From assembly GCA_025459175.1 (NCBI GenBank), contig JALORC010000009.1:1-64000 (forward strand): a stretch of 64,000 nt of DNA, read 5' to 3'. This document shows positions 24,222 through 33,100 of this stretch, one piece after another. The stretch comes from Planctomycetota bacterium (lineage in GTDB: Bacteria; Planctomycetota; UBA1135; UBA2386). The notes beneath the pieces are model-generated. The model made no database searches, was not told the DNA's origin, and was given only the letters and a program-made list of their open reading frames with translations. Position 1 is the first letter of the stretch, and each line of letters opens with the position of its first letter. Made by a program: the position numbers and the translations under genes.

Positions 24222-25915
24222 GCGAGTTCGTCAAGACGGGCGCCATCGCCGGTGGCGCGATCGGTTTGGCCATCCTGGCCGCTTCGATGGGGCCGCGCGA
24301 GGTCAAGAACGACCTGTTCTCGGACCAGGGCGAGGCGTTCTACGGTGACTTCAAGGACCCGGCGACCGCGACCTACCTCGAGGTCACCGAGTTCAACGCC
24401 GACAAGGCCGAGGCGCGCAAGTTCGCGGTGCAGCGCGACAAGGACGGTCGCTGGACCATCCCGTCGCACGGCAACTACCCGGCCGACGCCAAGGACCGCA
24501 TGGGCAAGGCGGCCGCCTTGCTGATCGGCCTGAAGCGCGACCTGTGCGTCAGCGACCGCATCGAGGACCACGTCGCCTTCGGCGTCGTCGATCCGCTCGA
24601 TGCCGGCACCGACACCAAGGGCCGCGGCAAGCGCATCACGCTGAAGGACAGCGCCGGCAACCAGCTCGCCGACCTGATCGTCGGCAACGAGCTGCCGAAG
24701 AAGATGGGCGTGCGCTACCTGCGCCTGCCGAAGGGCAAGCGCGTCTACGCCGCCAAGCTCGACGGCGAGGTGTCGACCAAGTTCGCCGACTGGATCGAGA
24801 CCGATCTGCTGAAGGCGTCGTCGTGGGACATCCGCAAGGTGACCTTCGACAACTACTCGGTCGACGAGACGCAGGGCGCGGTGGTGCCCGGCCAGAAATA
24901 CGTCGTCAGCAAGGACAGCGCCGGCAAGTGGGCGGTCGACGGCCTCGATGCGCAGAAGGAAGAGCCGAACGAGGAGAAGCTGCGCGAGATCGGCGACACG
25001 CTCGGGCAGATCAAGATCGTCGGCGTGCGGCAGAAGCCCGAGGGCCTGACCGGTGGCCTCGAGCAGGTCACCGGCTTCGACCGCCAGATCCTGACCCAGT
25101 CGCTGATGAAGCGCGGCTACTTCCTCGATCGCAAGGGCAAGGTCTGGAGCAACGAGGGCGACCTGCTGTTCGAGACCCAGAAGGGCGTGCGCTACACGCT
25201 GCGCTTCGGCGAACTGGTGCCCGGCGACGCCGATGCGGTGTCGGCCGAGACGCCGGAGCCGGCGGCCGGCGCCGATCCTGCCAAGGACCCGAAGGCGAAT
25301 GCGAGCAATCGCTACCTGATGGTCACCGCCGAGTTCGCCGAGGACATCCTGACCAAGCCGACCGGCGTGCGGCTGCCGAAGGACCAGCTCGACAAGCGCA
25401 CCGAGGCGCGCACCCAGATCGAGGCGATCCAGAAGGCGGTCGAGGCCTACCGTAGCAAGCACGAGAACAAGCTGCCGGAGTCGCTGGCCAAGCTGACCGA
25501 GAAGCCGGCCGAGGGCGACGCGCTGTTGGCGGAGCTCAAGCAGGACCCGTGGGGCAGCGACTACGTGCTGTTCGTGCAGGGCGACACCTACACGGTGATC
25601 AGCCACGCCGACGACAAGAAGGACGGCGGCGAGGGCATCGCCGCCGACGTGCGCAGCGACCGCCTGCCGCTCGAGGACGAGCTGAAGAAGAGCGCCGACG
25701 CGTGGACCGAACACGACCGCAAGGTCGAGGAAGGCCGCAAGGAGGCCGAGAAGCTCGGCAAGCGCTTCGGGCCGTGGTACTACGTGATCGACCAGGGGCT
25801 GTTCGCGAAGCTGAAGCCCAAGCGCGAGGACCTGGTCAAGCCGAAGTCGGCCGAGGCGCCGGCCGGTGGGGAGACGCCGCCGGGGCTGCCGGGCGGGCTG
25901 ATCCCGGGCAAGTGA
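24218..25915 (+). CDS. DUF4340 protein containing an inserted GspG-like (pseudopilin) module
   Basis: 565 aa from a GTG at 24218, supported by GGAGGTG at 24207-24213 and a 4-nt overlap with the permease stop. An N-terminal membrane helix ('GAIAGGAIGLAILAASMG') is followed by the DUF4340 domain usual for this operon ('ITLKDSAGNQLADLIVGNEL', 'VRYLRLPKGKRVYAAKLD'). Unexpectedly, residues about 392-486 read like the globular part of type II secretion protein G: 'RTQIEAIQKAVEAYRSKHEN', 'KQDPWGSDYVLFVQG', 'DGGEGIAADVRSD'. A basic/acidic helix and a Pro/Gly-rich tail end the protein. It probably works with the fused GldFG permease on the outer face of the membrane. Confidence 0.85.
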   Translation: MSEFVKTGAIAGGAIGLAILAASMGPREVKNDLFSDQGEAFYGDFKDPATATYLEVTEFNADKAEARKFAVQRDKDGRWTIPSHGNYPADAKDRMGKAAALLIGLKRDLCVSDRIEDHVAFGVVDPLDAGTDTKGRGKRITLKDSAGNQLADLIVGNELPKKMGVRYLRLPKGKRVYAAKLDGEVSTKFADWIETDLLKASSWDIRKVTFDNYSVDETQGAVVPGQKYVVSKDSAGKWAVDGLDAQKEEPNEEKLREIGDTLGQIKIVGVRQKPEGLTGGLEQVTGFDRQILTQSLMKRGYFLDRKGKVWSNEGDLLFETQKGVRYTLRFGELVPGDADAVSAETPEPAAGADPAKDPKANASNRYLMVTAEFAEDILTKPTGVRLPKDQLDKRTEARTQIEAIQKAVEAYRSKHENKLPESLAKLTEKPAEGDALLAELKQDPWGSDYVLFVQGDTYTVISHADDKKDGGEGIAADVRSDRLPLEDELKKSADAWTEHDRKVEEGRKEAEKLGKRFGPWYYVIDQGLFAKLKPKREDLVKPKSAEAPAGGETPPGLPGGLIPGK

Positions 25916-25956
25916 GCCTGGGCGAGTGATCCGGCGCGCGTAGTCGGATGCAACGC

Positions 25957-25979
25957 GGCCGCGCCTGCCAGGCGCGGTC
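25957..25979. terminator. Hairpin between convergent genes, bidirectional terminator candidate
   Basis: CCGCGCCT-GCC-AGGCGCGG is an 8-bp perfect stem with a 3-nt loop, extended by a G-T and a G-C pair. It lies in the 73-nt gap between the DUF4340 gene and the sigma-factor gene, which converge. It lacks a T-tract on either side. Confidence 0.45.
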
Positions 25980-25988
25980 GCCGCGCGG

Positions 25989-26558
25989 CTACAGCGCGGC
26001 CGCCAGTTCGGCCAGCGCGCGACTCAGGATCGAGCGCACCGCGACCTCGGTCTTGCCGAGATCCTGCGCGATCTGCGCGTGCGACAGGCCCATCAGCCGC
26101 GCCATCAGGATCACTTCCTGCTTCTCCGGCGCGAGCTTGGCGAAGCCGGCTTCGATGCGCTGCAGCTCCTCGCGCGCCGCGGCCTGACCGCTCGGCGTGT
26201 AGACGCCGTGCAGGCCGCGCAGTTCGTCCTCCTCGAGGCCGCCGTGCTCGCGCCGCGCATCGCGCTTGCCGGCGCGCCAGTGCTCGGCGCGGTCGGCGAT
26301 CTTGCGCATCGCGGTCGTGAACAGCCACTTCCGGAACTCCGCCTCGCCGCCGAACCGGAACCGCTCGGCGTTCTCGAGCACGTCGCGGCACACCGACTGG
26401 GCGAGGTCGCTGCACGATTCCTTCGCCAGCAACGACGGTCCGGCCTTCAGCCGCACGAACGCGCGCAGGGCCGGCAGGTGCTGCTCGAGCAGCGTTGCCA
26501 CCGCCGCCGGATCGTGCTGGCTGGCGCGCTGCAGCAAGGCTTCCAGGTCGTCACTCAT
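25989..26558 (-). CDS. ECF sigma-70 factor
   Basis: 189 aa from ATG 26558. Region 2 is visible in 'CSDLAQSVCRDVLENAERFRFGGEAEFRKWLFTTAMRKIADR', shown here in parts: 'LAQSVCRDVLEN', 'EFRKWLFTTAMRKIADRAEH'. Region 4 is 'LAPEKQEVILMARLMGLSHA' plus 'KTEVAVRSILSRALAELA', the helix-turn-helix for the -35 element. It resembles the planctomycete ECF sigma factors encoded beside Ser/Thr kinases. It is divergent from the kinase gene, with start codons only 25 nt apart, so both are probably controlled together and the kinase may act in place of an anti-sigma factor. Confidence 0.88.
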   Translation of the reverse strand: MSDDLEALLQRASQHDPAAVATLLEQHLPALRAFVRLKAGPSLLAKESCSDLAQSVCRDVLENAERFRFGGEAEFRKWLFTTAMRKIADRAEHWRAGKRDARREHGGLEEDELRGLHGVYTPSGQAAAREELQRIEAGFAKLAPEKQEVILMARLMGLSHAQIAQDLGKTEVAVRSILSRALAELAAAL

Positions 26559-26583
26559 GCGGGCAGGATACCATTCGCCGCGC

Positions 26584-29430
26584 ATGGACGAACCGACCCA
26601 GCGCCGAGCCGGTGCCCCAGACAGCGACTTCGTGCACGAAGTCATGGCGGACTGCATCGAGGCCTGGAACCAGGGTGGCGCCGCGGCGGCCGAGGCGGTG
26701 CTGCAGCGGCACCCGGACCTCGCCCCGTTGCTGCGCGAGCGGCTCGAGAAGCTGCAGCGCACCGGTCTGCTCGGTGACAGCGAGCCGGAGACCACCTCGG
26801 CGATGCCGACCCAGCTCGGCGAGTTCAAGCTCGGCAAGCGCATCGGCAGCGGCGGCATGGGCGTCGTGCACCTCGCCGAACAGCTGTCGCTCGGCCGCAC
26901 CGTGGCGCTGAAGCTGGTGCGGCCCGAGCAGCGGTTCTTCCCCGGTGCGCGGGCGCGGTTCCGCCGCGAGGTCGAGGCGATCGCGCGCCTCGGCGATGCC
27001 GGCATCGTGCCGATCCACTGCGTCGGCGAGGACCAGGGCATCGACTACTTCGCGATGGAGTTCGTGCGCGGCGCGTCGCTCGGCGAGGTGATCGCGGCGG
27101 TGCAGGGCACGCCGCACGGCGAGCGCCAGGGGCGCGATGTAGCAGTGGTGGCGGCGGCGCGCGGCGAACAGGAGCTGCCGGCGGTGCTGCCCGAACTGTT
27201 CTCCGGCACCTGGGTGATGACGTGCTGCCGGCTGGTCGCGCGCATGGCGCGCGCCGCCCACCACGCGCACGAGCGCGGCGTCGTGCACCGCGACCTGAAG
27301 CCGAACAACGCGATGGTCACCGTCGACGGCCGCGTGCTGCTGCTCGACTTCGGCCTCGCCGCCGCCGCCGGGACCACCCGCATCACCCGCAGTGGGGCGA
27401 TGCTCGGCACGCTGCACTACATGGCGCCCGAGCAGCTGCAGGACGGTGCGGTCGACGTGCGCACCGACGTCTACGCGCTCGGGGTCACGCTGCACGAACT
27501 GCTCGCGCTGCAGTCGCCGTTCGACGGCCGCTCGACCGAGGCCCTGCGGCAGCAGATCCTGCTCGGCGTGCGCGCGCCGCTGCGCGAGGTCAACCCGGAG
27601 GTGCCGCGCGACGTCGCCACGATCACCGCGGTCGCCAGCGATCGCGACCCGGCGCGCCGCTATGCGAGCGCCGCGGCACTGGCCGATGACCTCGAACGCT
27701 TCCTGCAGCACCGGCCGATCGAGGCCCGCCCGGTCGGCGCGCTGGTGCGCTGCCGGCGCTGGAGCCAGCGGCATCCGGCGCTGGCGACCGCGGCGGGGCT
27801 GGGGTTGACGGGTCTGCTGGCGCTGCCGTTCGTCGTGCAGTGGTCGCGCGGGGTCGCCGAAGCGCAGATCCAGACCGCGCGGCAGCAGTCGCAGCGGAAC
27901 CTGCAGGGGGCGCTCGATGCGGTGACGCACATGCTGCGGCAGGCGCGTTCGCAGGCGCTGCGGCAGGTGCCGGGGCTCGATGCGCAGCGCCAGCGCGAGG
28001 TCGACACCGCGGTCGCGCTGATGCGGCAGCTGCGGGCCGAGAACGCCGACGACAGCTCGGTCGCGGCGTTGTTCGTGCGGGGCATGATCCGGGTCGCCGA
28101 GTTCCGCCGGTTGTTCGGCGATCATCCGGGGGCGCTGGTGGTGCTCGACGAAGCGGAGCCGGTGCTGGTCGCGCAGCGCCGCGCGGCGCCCGACGATCCG
28201 CTGCTGGCGGTCGATCGGGCCGGACTCACGCTGAATCGCGGTTCGTCGTTGGTCGAGCAGGGCAAGGTGGCGGCGGCCGCCGCGGCCTGGCAGGCGTTGC
28301 TCGACGAGTTCGCCGGCCGCGCTCCGGCGACGTTGCCCGGCGAGTTGCGCACCGCGCTCGCGAGCTGCCACAACAACCTGTCCCGCATCAAGAAGGCCGA
28401 TGGCGATCTGGCGGCGGCGACCGCGCATCTGCGGACCGCGATCGAGCTCGAGGCCGAGGTCACCAGCGACGCTGACAGCATCGACCACCGCCTCGATCGA
28501 CTGCGCACCCGTTCCAACCTCTCGACGATGCTGCTCGAACAGGGCGATGCGGACGCGGCCCGCCAGGGCTACGAGGTCGTCCTGGCGGCTCTGCTGGAGG
28601 CTGCGAAGGTGCACCCGAACGAACCCGAGGTGCAGCGGGAGTTGGCGCGGGCCCGCTGTGCGATGGCTGGCTTGCACTCGCTGCAGCAGGACTTCGTGCA
28701 GTCGCGGCCGCTGCGCACGGCGGCGATCGCGGCGATGGAGCAGCTGGTGGCCGCCTTCCCCGATCGCATCGCGTATCGGCAGGAGCTCGGGCAGATGGCG
28801 AACGACGCCTCGGTCGATGCGCAGCTGGCGAAGGACCTCGACGCCGCCGCCCCGCTCGCCGATCGCGCGGTCGCGTGCCATCGCGAACTGCTGCAGCGCG
28901 CGCCGCAGAACGTCGAGTATGCGACCCAGCTGGCGATGTTCCTGCGTCAGCGCAGCGTGGTGGCGTTGCTGCAGCAGCGCCTCGAGCCGGCCTTCGCCGA
29001 CATCACCGCCGCGATCGAGTTGCAGGAACTGGTCGTACGCAACAGGCCCGACGACCCGCACTTCGCGCTGCAGGCCGCGGGACTGCACCAGGAGCACGGG
29101 CTCTACCATCTGCGCAGCCAACGCTGGCCGGAGGGTCGCGCCGCGCTGCACCGCGCCCGCGATCACTACGAGGCGCTGCTCGGCAAGGGCAACCGCACGC
29201 CGCAGGAACCGAATCGCCTGCCGAAGCTGTTGACCGTGCTGGCCCGGGTCGAGCACATGTGCGAGGACCAGGACGCGGCGATGGCGTGCCTCGTGCGCCA
29301 CCAGCAGCTGCACCCGATGGGCAAGCGCGAGCTGGTCGCGTTCGCGCAGCAGCTCGAGCTCGACCAGCACGCCGGGTTCGCGGCGCTGGTGCAGGCCGCG
29401 GACGCCGCGACTTCCGGCGCTGCCAAATGA
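26584..29430 (+). CDS. Pkn2-like serine/threonine kinase with C-terminal TPR-like repeats
   Basis: 948 aa from ATG 26584. Residues about 80-375 are a Hanks-type kinase: GSGGMG (88-93), K110, HRDLKPNN (from 235, catalytic D237), DFG at 255-257 and 'MAPEQLQDGAVDVRTDVYALG'. An insertion rich in Ala/Gly/Glu lies between the hinge and the alpha-E helix (about 180-215). A transmembrane helix follows at about 396-417, then about 520 residues of helical TPR-like repeats, expected outside the cytoplasm. This domain order is common in Planctomycetota. It is divergent from the ECF sigma gene. Confidence 0.92.
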   Translation: MDEPTQRRAGAPDSDFVHEVMADCIEAWNQGGAAAAEAVLQRHPDLAPLLRERLEKLQRTGLLGDSEPETTSAMPTQLGEFKLGKRIGSGGMGVVHLAEQLSLGRTVALKLVRPEQRFFPGARARFRREVEAIARLGDAGIVPIHCVGEDQGIDYFAMEFVRGASLGEVIAAVQGTPHGERQGRDVAVVAAARGEQELPAVLPELFSGTWVMTCCRLVARMARAAHHAHERGVVHRDLKPNNAMVTVDGRVLLLDFGLAAAAGTTRITRSGAMLGTLHYMAPEQLQDGAVDVRTDVYALGVTLHELLALQSPFDGRSTEALRQQILLGVRAPLREVNPEVPRDVATITAVASDRDPARRYASAAALADDLERFLQHRPIEARPVGALVRCRRWSQRHPALATAAGLGLTGLLALPFVVQWSRGVAEAQIQTARQQSQRNLQGALDAVTHMLRQARSQALRQVPGLDAQRQREVDTAVALMRQLRAENADDSSVAALFVRGMIRVAEFRRLFGDHPGALVVLDEAEPVLVAQRRAAPDDPLLAVDRAGLTLNRGSSLVEQGKVAAAAAAWQALLDEFAGRAPATLPGELRTALASCHNNLSRIKKADGDLAAATAHLRTAIELEAEVTSDADSIDHRLDRLRTRSNLSTMLLEQGDADAARQGYEVVLAALLEAAKVHPNEPEVQRELARARCAMAGLHSLQQDFVQSRPLRTAAIAAMEQLVAAFPDRIAYRQELGQMANDASVDAQLAKDLDAAAPLADRAVACHRELLQRAPQNVEYATQLAMFLRQRSVVALLQQRLEPAFADITAAIELQELVVRNRPDDPHFALQAAGLHQEHGLYHLRSQRWPEGRAALHRARDHYEALLGKGNRTPQEPNRLPKLLTVLARVEHMCEDQDAAMACLVRHQQLHPMGKRELVAFAQQLELDQHAGFAALVQAADAATSGAAK

Positions 29431-29451
29431 CGCGCGGCGGTGCTCCGGCCG

Positions 29452-32160
29452 CTACGGCGCCTGGATCCGGATCTCGAGGCCAGGGCTGCTGCTGAACCCC
29501 GATGGCGACGGCGCACACGGGCCGCTCCACAGGAAGGCGCCCTGCGCGAACAATCCGAAGCCGTGGAACACCGGCTGCGGCGGCAGCGGCACCGCGGTGG
29601 TGCCGCGGCCGGTCGCGTCGACGTTCATGCCGAGCAGCACCCACTGCGCCGGGGCCTGCAGGTCGAGGTGCATCCGCACGCCGAGCCCCGGATCGAAGCC
29701 GACCGGATCGCCGGCGGTGCCCAGCGCGAGCACGCCGAGGCCACTCGGCGGGCCGCGATCGACGGCGACCGCGAAGCCGCTGGCACCCGCGATCGGGGCG
29801 ATGGTGCCGTCGATGCCGTGCGGCCCGAAGCACCCCGGCGTGCCGGTGCCGAGCTCGAACAGGCCCGGCGGCCGCTGCGCGCGCAGCTGCAGCCGCATCG
29901 CGCCGAACGCGGCGTCGAACACCGCGGCCACCGCGAGCGCGCGGCCGTCGACGAGTCCGTCGAGCTGCGGCCGCACTTCGTGGTCCTCGCCGTTCCACAG
30001 CGGGAAGCCGACCGCGTCGATCGGCGTGCCGTCCTCGGCCAGTCGCCGCGCATACAGGTCGGGTTCGAGATCGTAGTTCCAGGCGTTGTTCTGCAGCGTC
30101 TGGTAGGCGACCACGTATTCGCGGCCGTTCCAGGCGATGTCGGGACGCGACTGGCCCATCGGCGCCGGGCCGGTCAGCACCTGCATCGGCCCGGTCTGCG
30201 TGCCGTCCGGCAGCAGGCGCTGCACCAGGATCTCGGTGTTGGTCCAGTTGGAGCCCGACTGCGACACCACGATCGCGCTGGTGCCGCTGCTGGCGAGGTC
30301 GAACGAGTTCCAGTCCTGGATGTTGAGCACGCTCATCGCGCCGGCCGTCGACACGGTGCCGTTCAGATCGACGAAGTGCAGCGAGATGCCGCCCTGCGCC
30401 GACAGCATGCCGTTGTGCGATTCGGTGCCGACCAACCAGCGGCCGCCGAGTTCGATCACGCGCACGCCGCGCGCGAAGCTCGAGCCGAGCAGCCGCGGGG
30501 TGGGGTCGAGGATCGCGCCGTCGCTGCCGCGCACGCGCACGCCGTACGACAGCACCGTCTGCGGGAAGCTCGGGTAGCGCAGAGCCGCGACCAGGAAGTC
30601 GCCGCCGGCGCTGCCGACGTCGGGGGAATGGCCGAGCTGGACCTGGAACGGGGCCGGATCCAGCCAGCCGCCGTTGGCGTCGAGCCGGCGACCGTAGACG
30701 CGGCCGAGCTGCGCGTCGGCCCACGCGATCAGGAAGTGGCTGCCGTTCCACGCCGCACCGCCGGGCTGCAACTGCGTGTGCGCCGCGGTGGCGAACTCGA
30801 GTGGCGCCGCGTCGAGCGAACGGCCGAGCCGGTCGGTGCGCCACGCCAGCAAGCGCGAGCCGCCGGCGCGTTCGGCCATGGCGGTGACCAGGTAGCCGAG
30901 GCCGCCGGCCGTCACCCGCGGCAGCCGCAGCGCCTCGGCGCCGAGCGACAGGCAGCGTTCGGCGCCGATCGCGCCACTCGCCGACAGGGTGGTCGCGAAG
31001 ACGTCATCGGCCGAGCCGCCGCGTGCGTCGTGCCACAGCTGCAGCGCGCCGCCGCCCGGCAGGGCTCCGAGGGCGAGGCCGTACAGGAAGCCGGTGTTCT
31101 GGTTCGGCGCCGCGATGCCACCCGGGTCGAGCACGGTGCCGTTCGCCGCGAAGCGGCACAGCCGCACGTCGGCGACCGGCTGCATCCACGCGGCGATCCA
31201 CTGGCTGCCGTCCCAGGTCGCGCTGGTCGCGGTGGGGCCGGGGGTCAGCTGCGGGGTGGACAGTGCGACCGGCGCCGGGTCGAGCAGCGTCAGGTTGGCC
31301 GCGAAGCGCTGCACGACGACTTCCTGCGTGAACTGCGGCGTCTGGCGGATCCAGTTGCCGAGGAAGTGGCTGCCGATGCCGATGCCACTGCCGCGCACAC
31401 AGCCGAGTTCGGTCGGCAGCGCGACGGCGGCCGCATCGAGCGGTGCAAGCGCCGGCGTGAAGCGGCGGGCGCGGGCGGTGTTCTCGCGCCATGCGAACAA
31501 CCAGGTGTTGCCGGCGAACGCGACCTGCAGATCGAAGAACAGCTGGAACGACGCCGGCTGCACGAGCACGCCCGCACCGTCGAGCGCCGCGCCGGCGGCG
31601 GTGATGCGGCGCGCGCGCACGTCGCTGTTGCCGCCGCTCTGGCCGGTCCACGCGACGACGAAGCCCTGGCCGTCGCTGCCGACCGCGAACTCGAGGCCGG
31701 TCGCGTCGTTGGCCAGCGCGATCGGCACCGGATCGAGCACCACACCGGCGGCCGAGACGCGCTGCGCACGCAGTTCGGTCGCGAAGTAGCCGCTGCCGGG
31801 GTCGTATTCGCTCTTGTAGACACACAGCCAGTCCTGGCCGTTCCACACCACGCGAGGCACGGTCTGGTTCGCGGCTGCCTTGGTGATCGCGAACGGCACC
31901 GCGTCGAGCGGCTGGCCCTGCGCATCGACGCGCACGGCGAAGATGTCGCGGTCGCCGGCGCGGTCGTCCTCGAACACGACCAGCGTCGCGTTGGCACCGG
32001 CGGCCGCCGCCGCGTTGCGCTGCAGGCCGGCGGCGGCGCTGATCGCCGGCACGTCGGGCAGGCCGATCGGCGGCATCCAGTTGGCGGCCTGGGCCAGCAG
32101 CGGCACGCCGAGGGAACTCGCTGCGCACAGGCGCAGCACGACAGGGTGGAGGTGGTTCAT
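29452..32160 (-). CDS. Large secreted repeat protein, probable beta-propeller
   Basis: 902 aa from ATG 32160. The signal peptide is 'VVLRLCAASSLGVPLLAQA'. The mature protein contains many repeats of the form 'W(D/N)G..W..AW' and '(A/R)RR(L/I)...G..LD..P' (for example 'VVWNGQDWLCVYKSEYD', 'GFVVAWTGQSGGNSDVRARR', 'AAWNGSHFLIAWADAQLGR'), consistent with a multi-blade beta-propeller. The last about 130 residues ('GTGTPGCFGPHGIDG', then 'FGLFAQGAFLWSGPCAPSP') form a domain found at the ends of other secreted proteins here. No enzyme motif is seen. An exported surface protein of unknown role. Confidence 0.82.
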   Translation of the reverse strand: MNHLHPVVLRLCAASSLGVPLLAQAANWMPPIGLPDVPAISAAAGLQRNAAAAAGANATLVVFEDDRAGDRDIFAVRVDAQGQPLDAVPFAITKAAANQTVPRVVWNGQDWLCVYKSEYDPGSGYFATELRAQRVSAAGVVLDPVPIALANDATGLEFAVGSDGQGFVVAWTGQSGGNSDVRARRITAAGAALDGAGVLVQPASFQLFFDLQVAFAGNTWLFAWRENTARARRFTPALAPLDAAAVALPTELGCVRGSGIGIGSHFLGNWIRQTPQFTQEVVVQRFAANLTLLDPAPVALSTPQLTPGPTATSATWDGSQWIAAWMQPVADVRLCRFAANGTVLDPGGIAAPNQNTGFLYGLALGALPGGGALQLWHDARGGSADDVFATTLSASGAIGAERCLSLGAEALRLPRVTAGGLGYLVTAMAERAGGSRLLAWRTDRLGRSLDAAPLEFATAAHTQLQPGGAAWNGSHFLIAWADAQLGRVYGRRLDANGGWLDPAPFQVQLGHSPDVGSAGGDFLVAALRYPSFPQTVLSYGVRVRGSDGAILDPTPRLLGSSFARGVRVIELGGRWLVGTESHNGMLSAQGGISLHFVDLNGTVSTAGAMSVLNIQDWNSFDLASSGTSAIVVSQSGSNWTNTEILVQRLLPDGTQTGPMQVLTGPAPMGQSRPDIAWNGREYVVAYQTLQNNAWNYDLEPDLYARRLAEDGTPIDAVGFPLWNGEDHEVRPQLDGLVDGRALAVAAVFDAAFGAMRLQLRAQRPPGLFELGTGTPGCFGPHGIDGTIAPIAGASGFAVAVDRGPPSGLGVLALGTAGDPVGFDPGLGVRMHLDLQAPAQWVLLGMNVDATGRGTTAVPLPPQPVFHGFGLFAQGAFLWSGPCAPSPSGFSSSPGLEIRIQAP

Positions 32161-32309
32161 GGGAAACCCGCTTCGATGAGCTGCCGACGCAGGCGGTGCC
32201 TGCGCCGTGAGTGCGATCCATACCACCGCTGCCGGCGGAGCATTTCCGGGCCGCTGTGCGGGCAAGGCGGGCGCCGTGCGGCCCTGCTGTGCGTCAGCCG
32301 GACACTTCG

Positions 32310-32339
32310 CGAACGCCCGCGTGCAGTGGCGGGCGTTCG
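32310..32339 (+). other. Perfect 11-bp hairpin upstream of the Uma2 gene
   Basis: CGAACGCCCGC and GCGGGCGTTCG flank an 8-nt loop. The hairpin ends 44 nt before the Uma2 start, in the 223-nt gap between divergent genes, and is followed by TTGTCGGGACTTTC. It could be an mRNA leader structure or an operator. No matching gene end suggests a terminator. Confidence 0.4.
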
Positions 32340-32383
32340 GCTGCCTTGTCGGGACTTTCGGGCCTGGATACCCTGGACGCGAC

Positions 32384-32953
32384 ATGGGTGATGCTTTTCG
32401 CGCCGGCTACTACGTCTCTCCCGAGGCCTACCTCGCGGCGGAGCGATCGCGCGCGCAGAAGCACGAGTATCTGGCCGGCGTGGAGTATCTGATGGCGGGT
32501 GCCAGCGCCGGGCACAATCGGATCGCCGGCAACTTGTTCGGGGAGCTGCGCGGGCAACTCGAAGGAACGCCGTGTGAGGTGTTCTCCGCCGACCTGAAGG
32601 TCCGCATCGCCACCGCTACTGCCGAGTTCTACTACTACCCGGACGTCACCGTGGATTGCTCGGGCGTCTCGGACACCGCGCTGTTCGCCGAACGGCCGCG
32701 GGTGATCTTCGAAGTTCTGTCGCCCGAGACCGAGCGTATCGATCGCGGCGAGAAGCTGCGCAGCTATCAGTCGCTGCCGTCGCTCGATGCCTGTGTGCTC
32801 GTCGACCAGCACCGGGTGGCGGTCATGGTCCATCGGCGGATCGAAGGTGGCTGGGCTCGTGAGTTGCTGACCGAGCAGGCCGAACTGTTGCAGCTGCCGA
32901 CCATCGCTTGTGCCATTTCCTTGGCGGCGATCTACCGGCGCACCGGGCTCTGA
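32384..32953 (+). CDS. Uma2 family PD-(D/E)XK endonuclease-like protein
   Basis: 189 aa. It opens with 'YVSPEAYLAAERSRAQKHEYLAGVEYLMAGASAGHNRI', here in parts, which is typical of Uma2/DUF820 proteins. The putative active site is D in 'YYYPDVTVDC' and E in 'RVIFEVLSPETERID', followed by a conserved 'KLRSYQSLPSLDACVLVDQ'. These proteins have a PD-(D/E)XK fold and are greatly expanded in cyanobacteria and planctomycetes. Their biological role is unresolved. The gene stands alone. REP-like palindromes follow its stop codon directly. Confidence 0.9.
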   Translation: MGDAFRAGYYVSPEAYLAAERSRAQKHEYLAGVEYLMAGASAGHNRIAGNLFGELRGQLEGTPCEVFSADLKVRIATATAEFYYYPDVTVDCSGVSDTALFAERPRVIFEVLSPETERIDRGEKLRSYQSLPSLDACVLVDQHRVAVMVHRRIEGGWARELLTEQAELLQLPTIACAISLAAIYRRTGL

Positions 32954-32982
32954 GCCGGCTCGCCCGCAAGGCGACCCGGCTC
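32952..32982. repeat. REP-like palindromic repeat, copy 1
   Basis: Outer arms GAGCCGG/CCGGCTC and inner arms TCGCC/GGCGA around CGCAA form a hairpin. The core GCCGGCTCGCC recurs at 33065-33088 and, in a variant form, at 57501-57519. It begins inside the Uma2 stop codon. It may act as a terminator between convergent genes. Confidence 0.5.
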
Positions 32983-33064
32983 AGCGATTGCCAGGACGCC
33001 GCAACGCGGGACCCACCAACCACGAGATCGACGCAACCGGCCCCGCTGCGTCGTCTCCTTGGAA

Positions 33065-33088
33065 GCCGGCTCGCCTGCGAGGCGACCC
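33065..33088. repeat. REP-like palindromic repeat, copy 2
   Basis: Matches copy 1 at 22 of 24 positions, with inner stem TCGCC-TGCGA-GGCGA. It lies 12 nt beyond the stop of the convergent gene at 33101..33634. Direct orientation relative to copy 1, 113 bp apart. Confidence 0.5.
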
Positions 33089-33100
33089 AGGCAACGCCCT

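Noticed and set aside
26551..29370. 939-codon open frame on the minus strand
   Set aside because: Complement of the Ser/Thr kinase gene, which has all kinase motifs. The opposite frame has none.
29440..32391. 983-codon open frame on the plus strand
   Set aside because: Complement of the secreted propeller-like protein; no signal peptide or domain on this strand.
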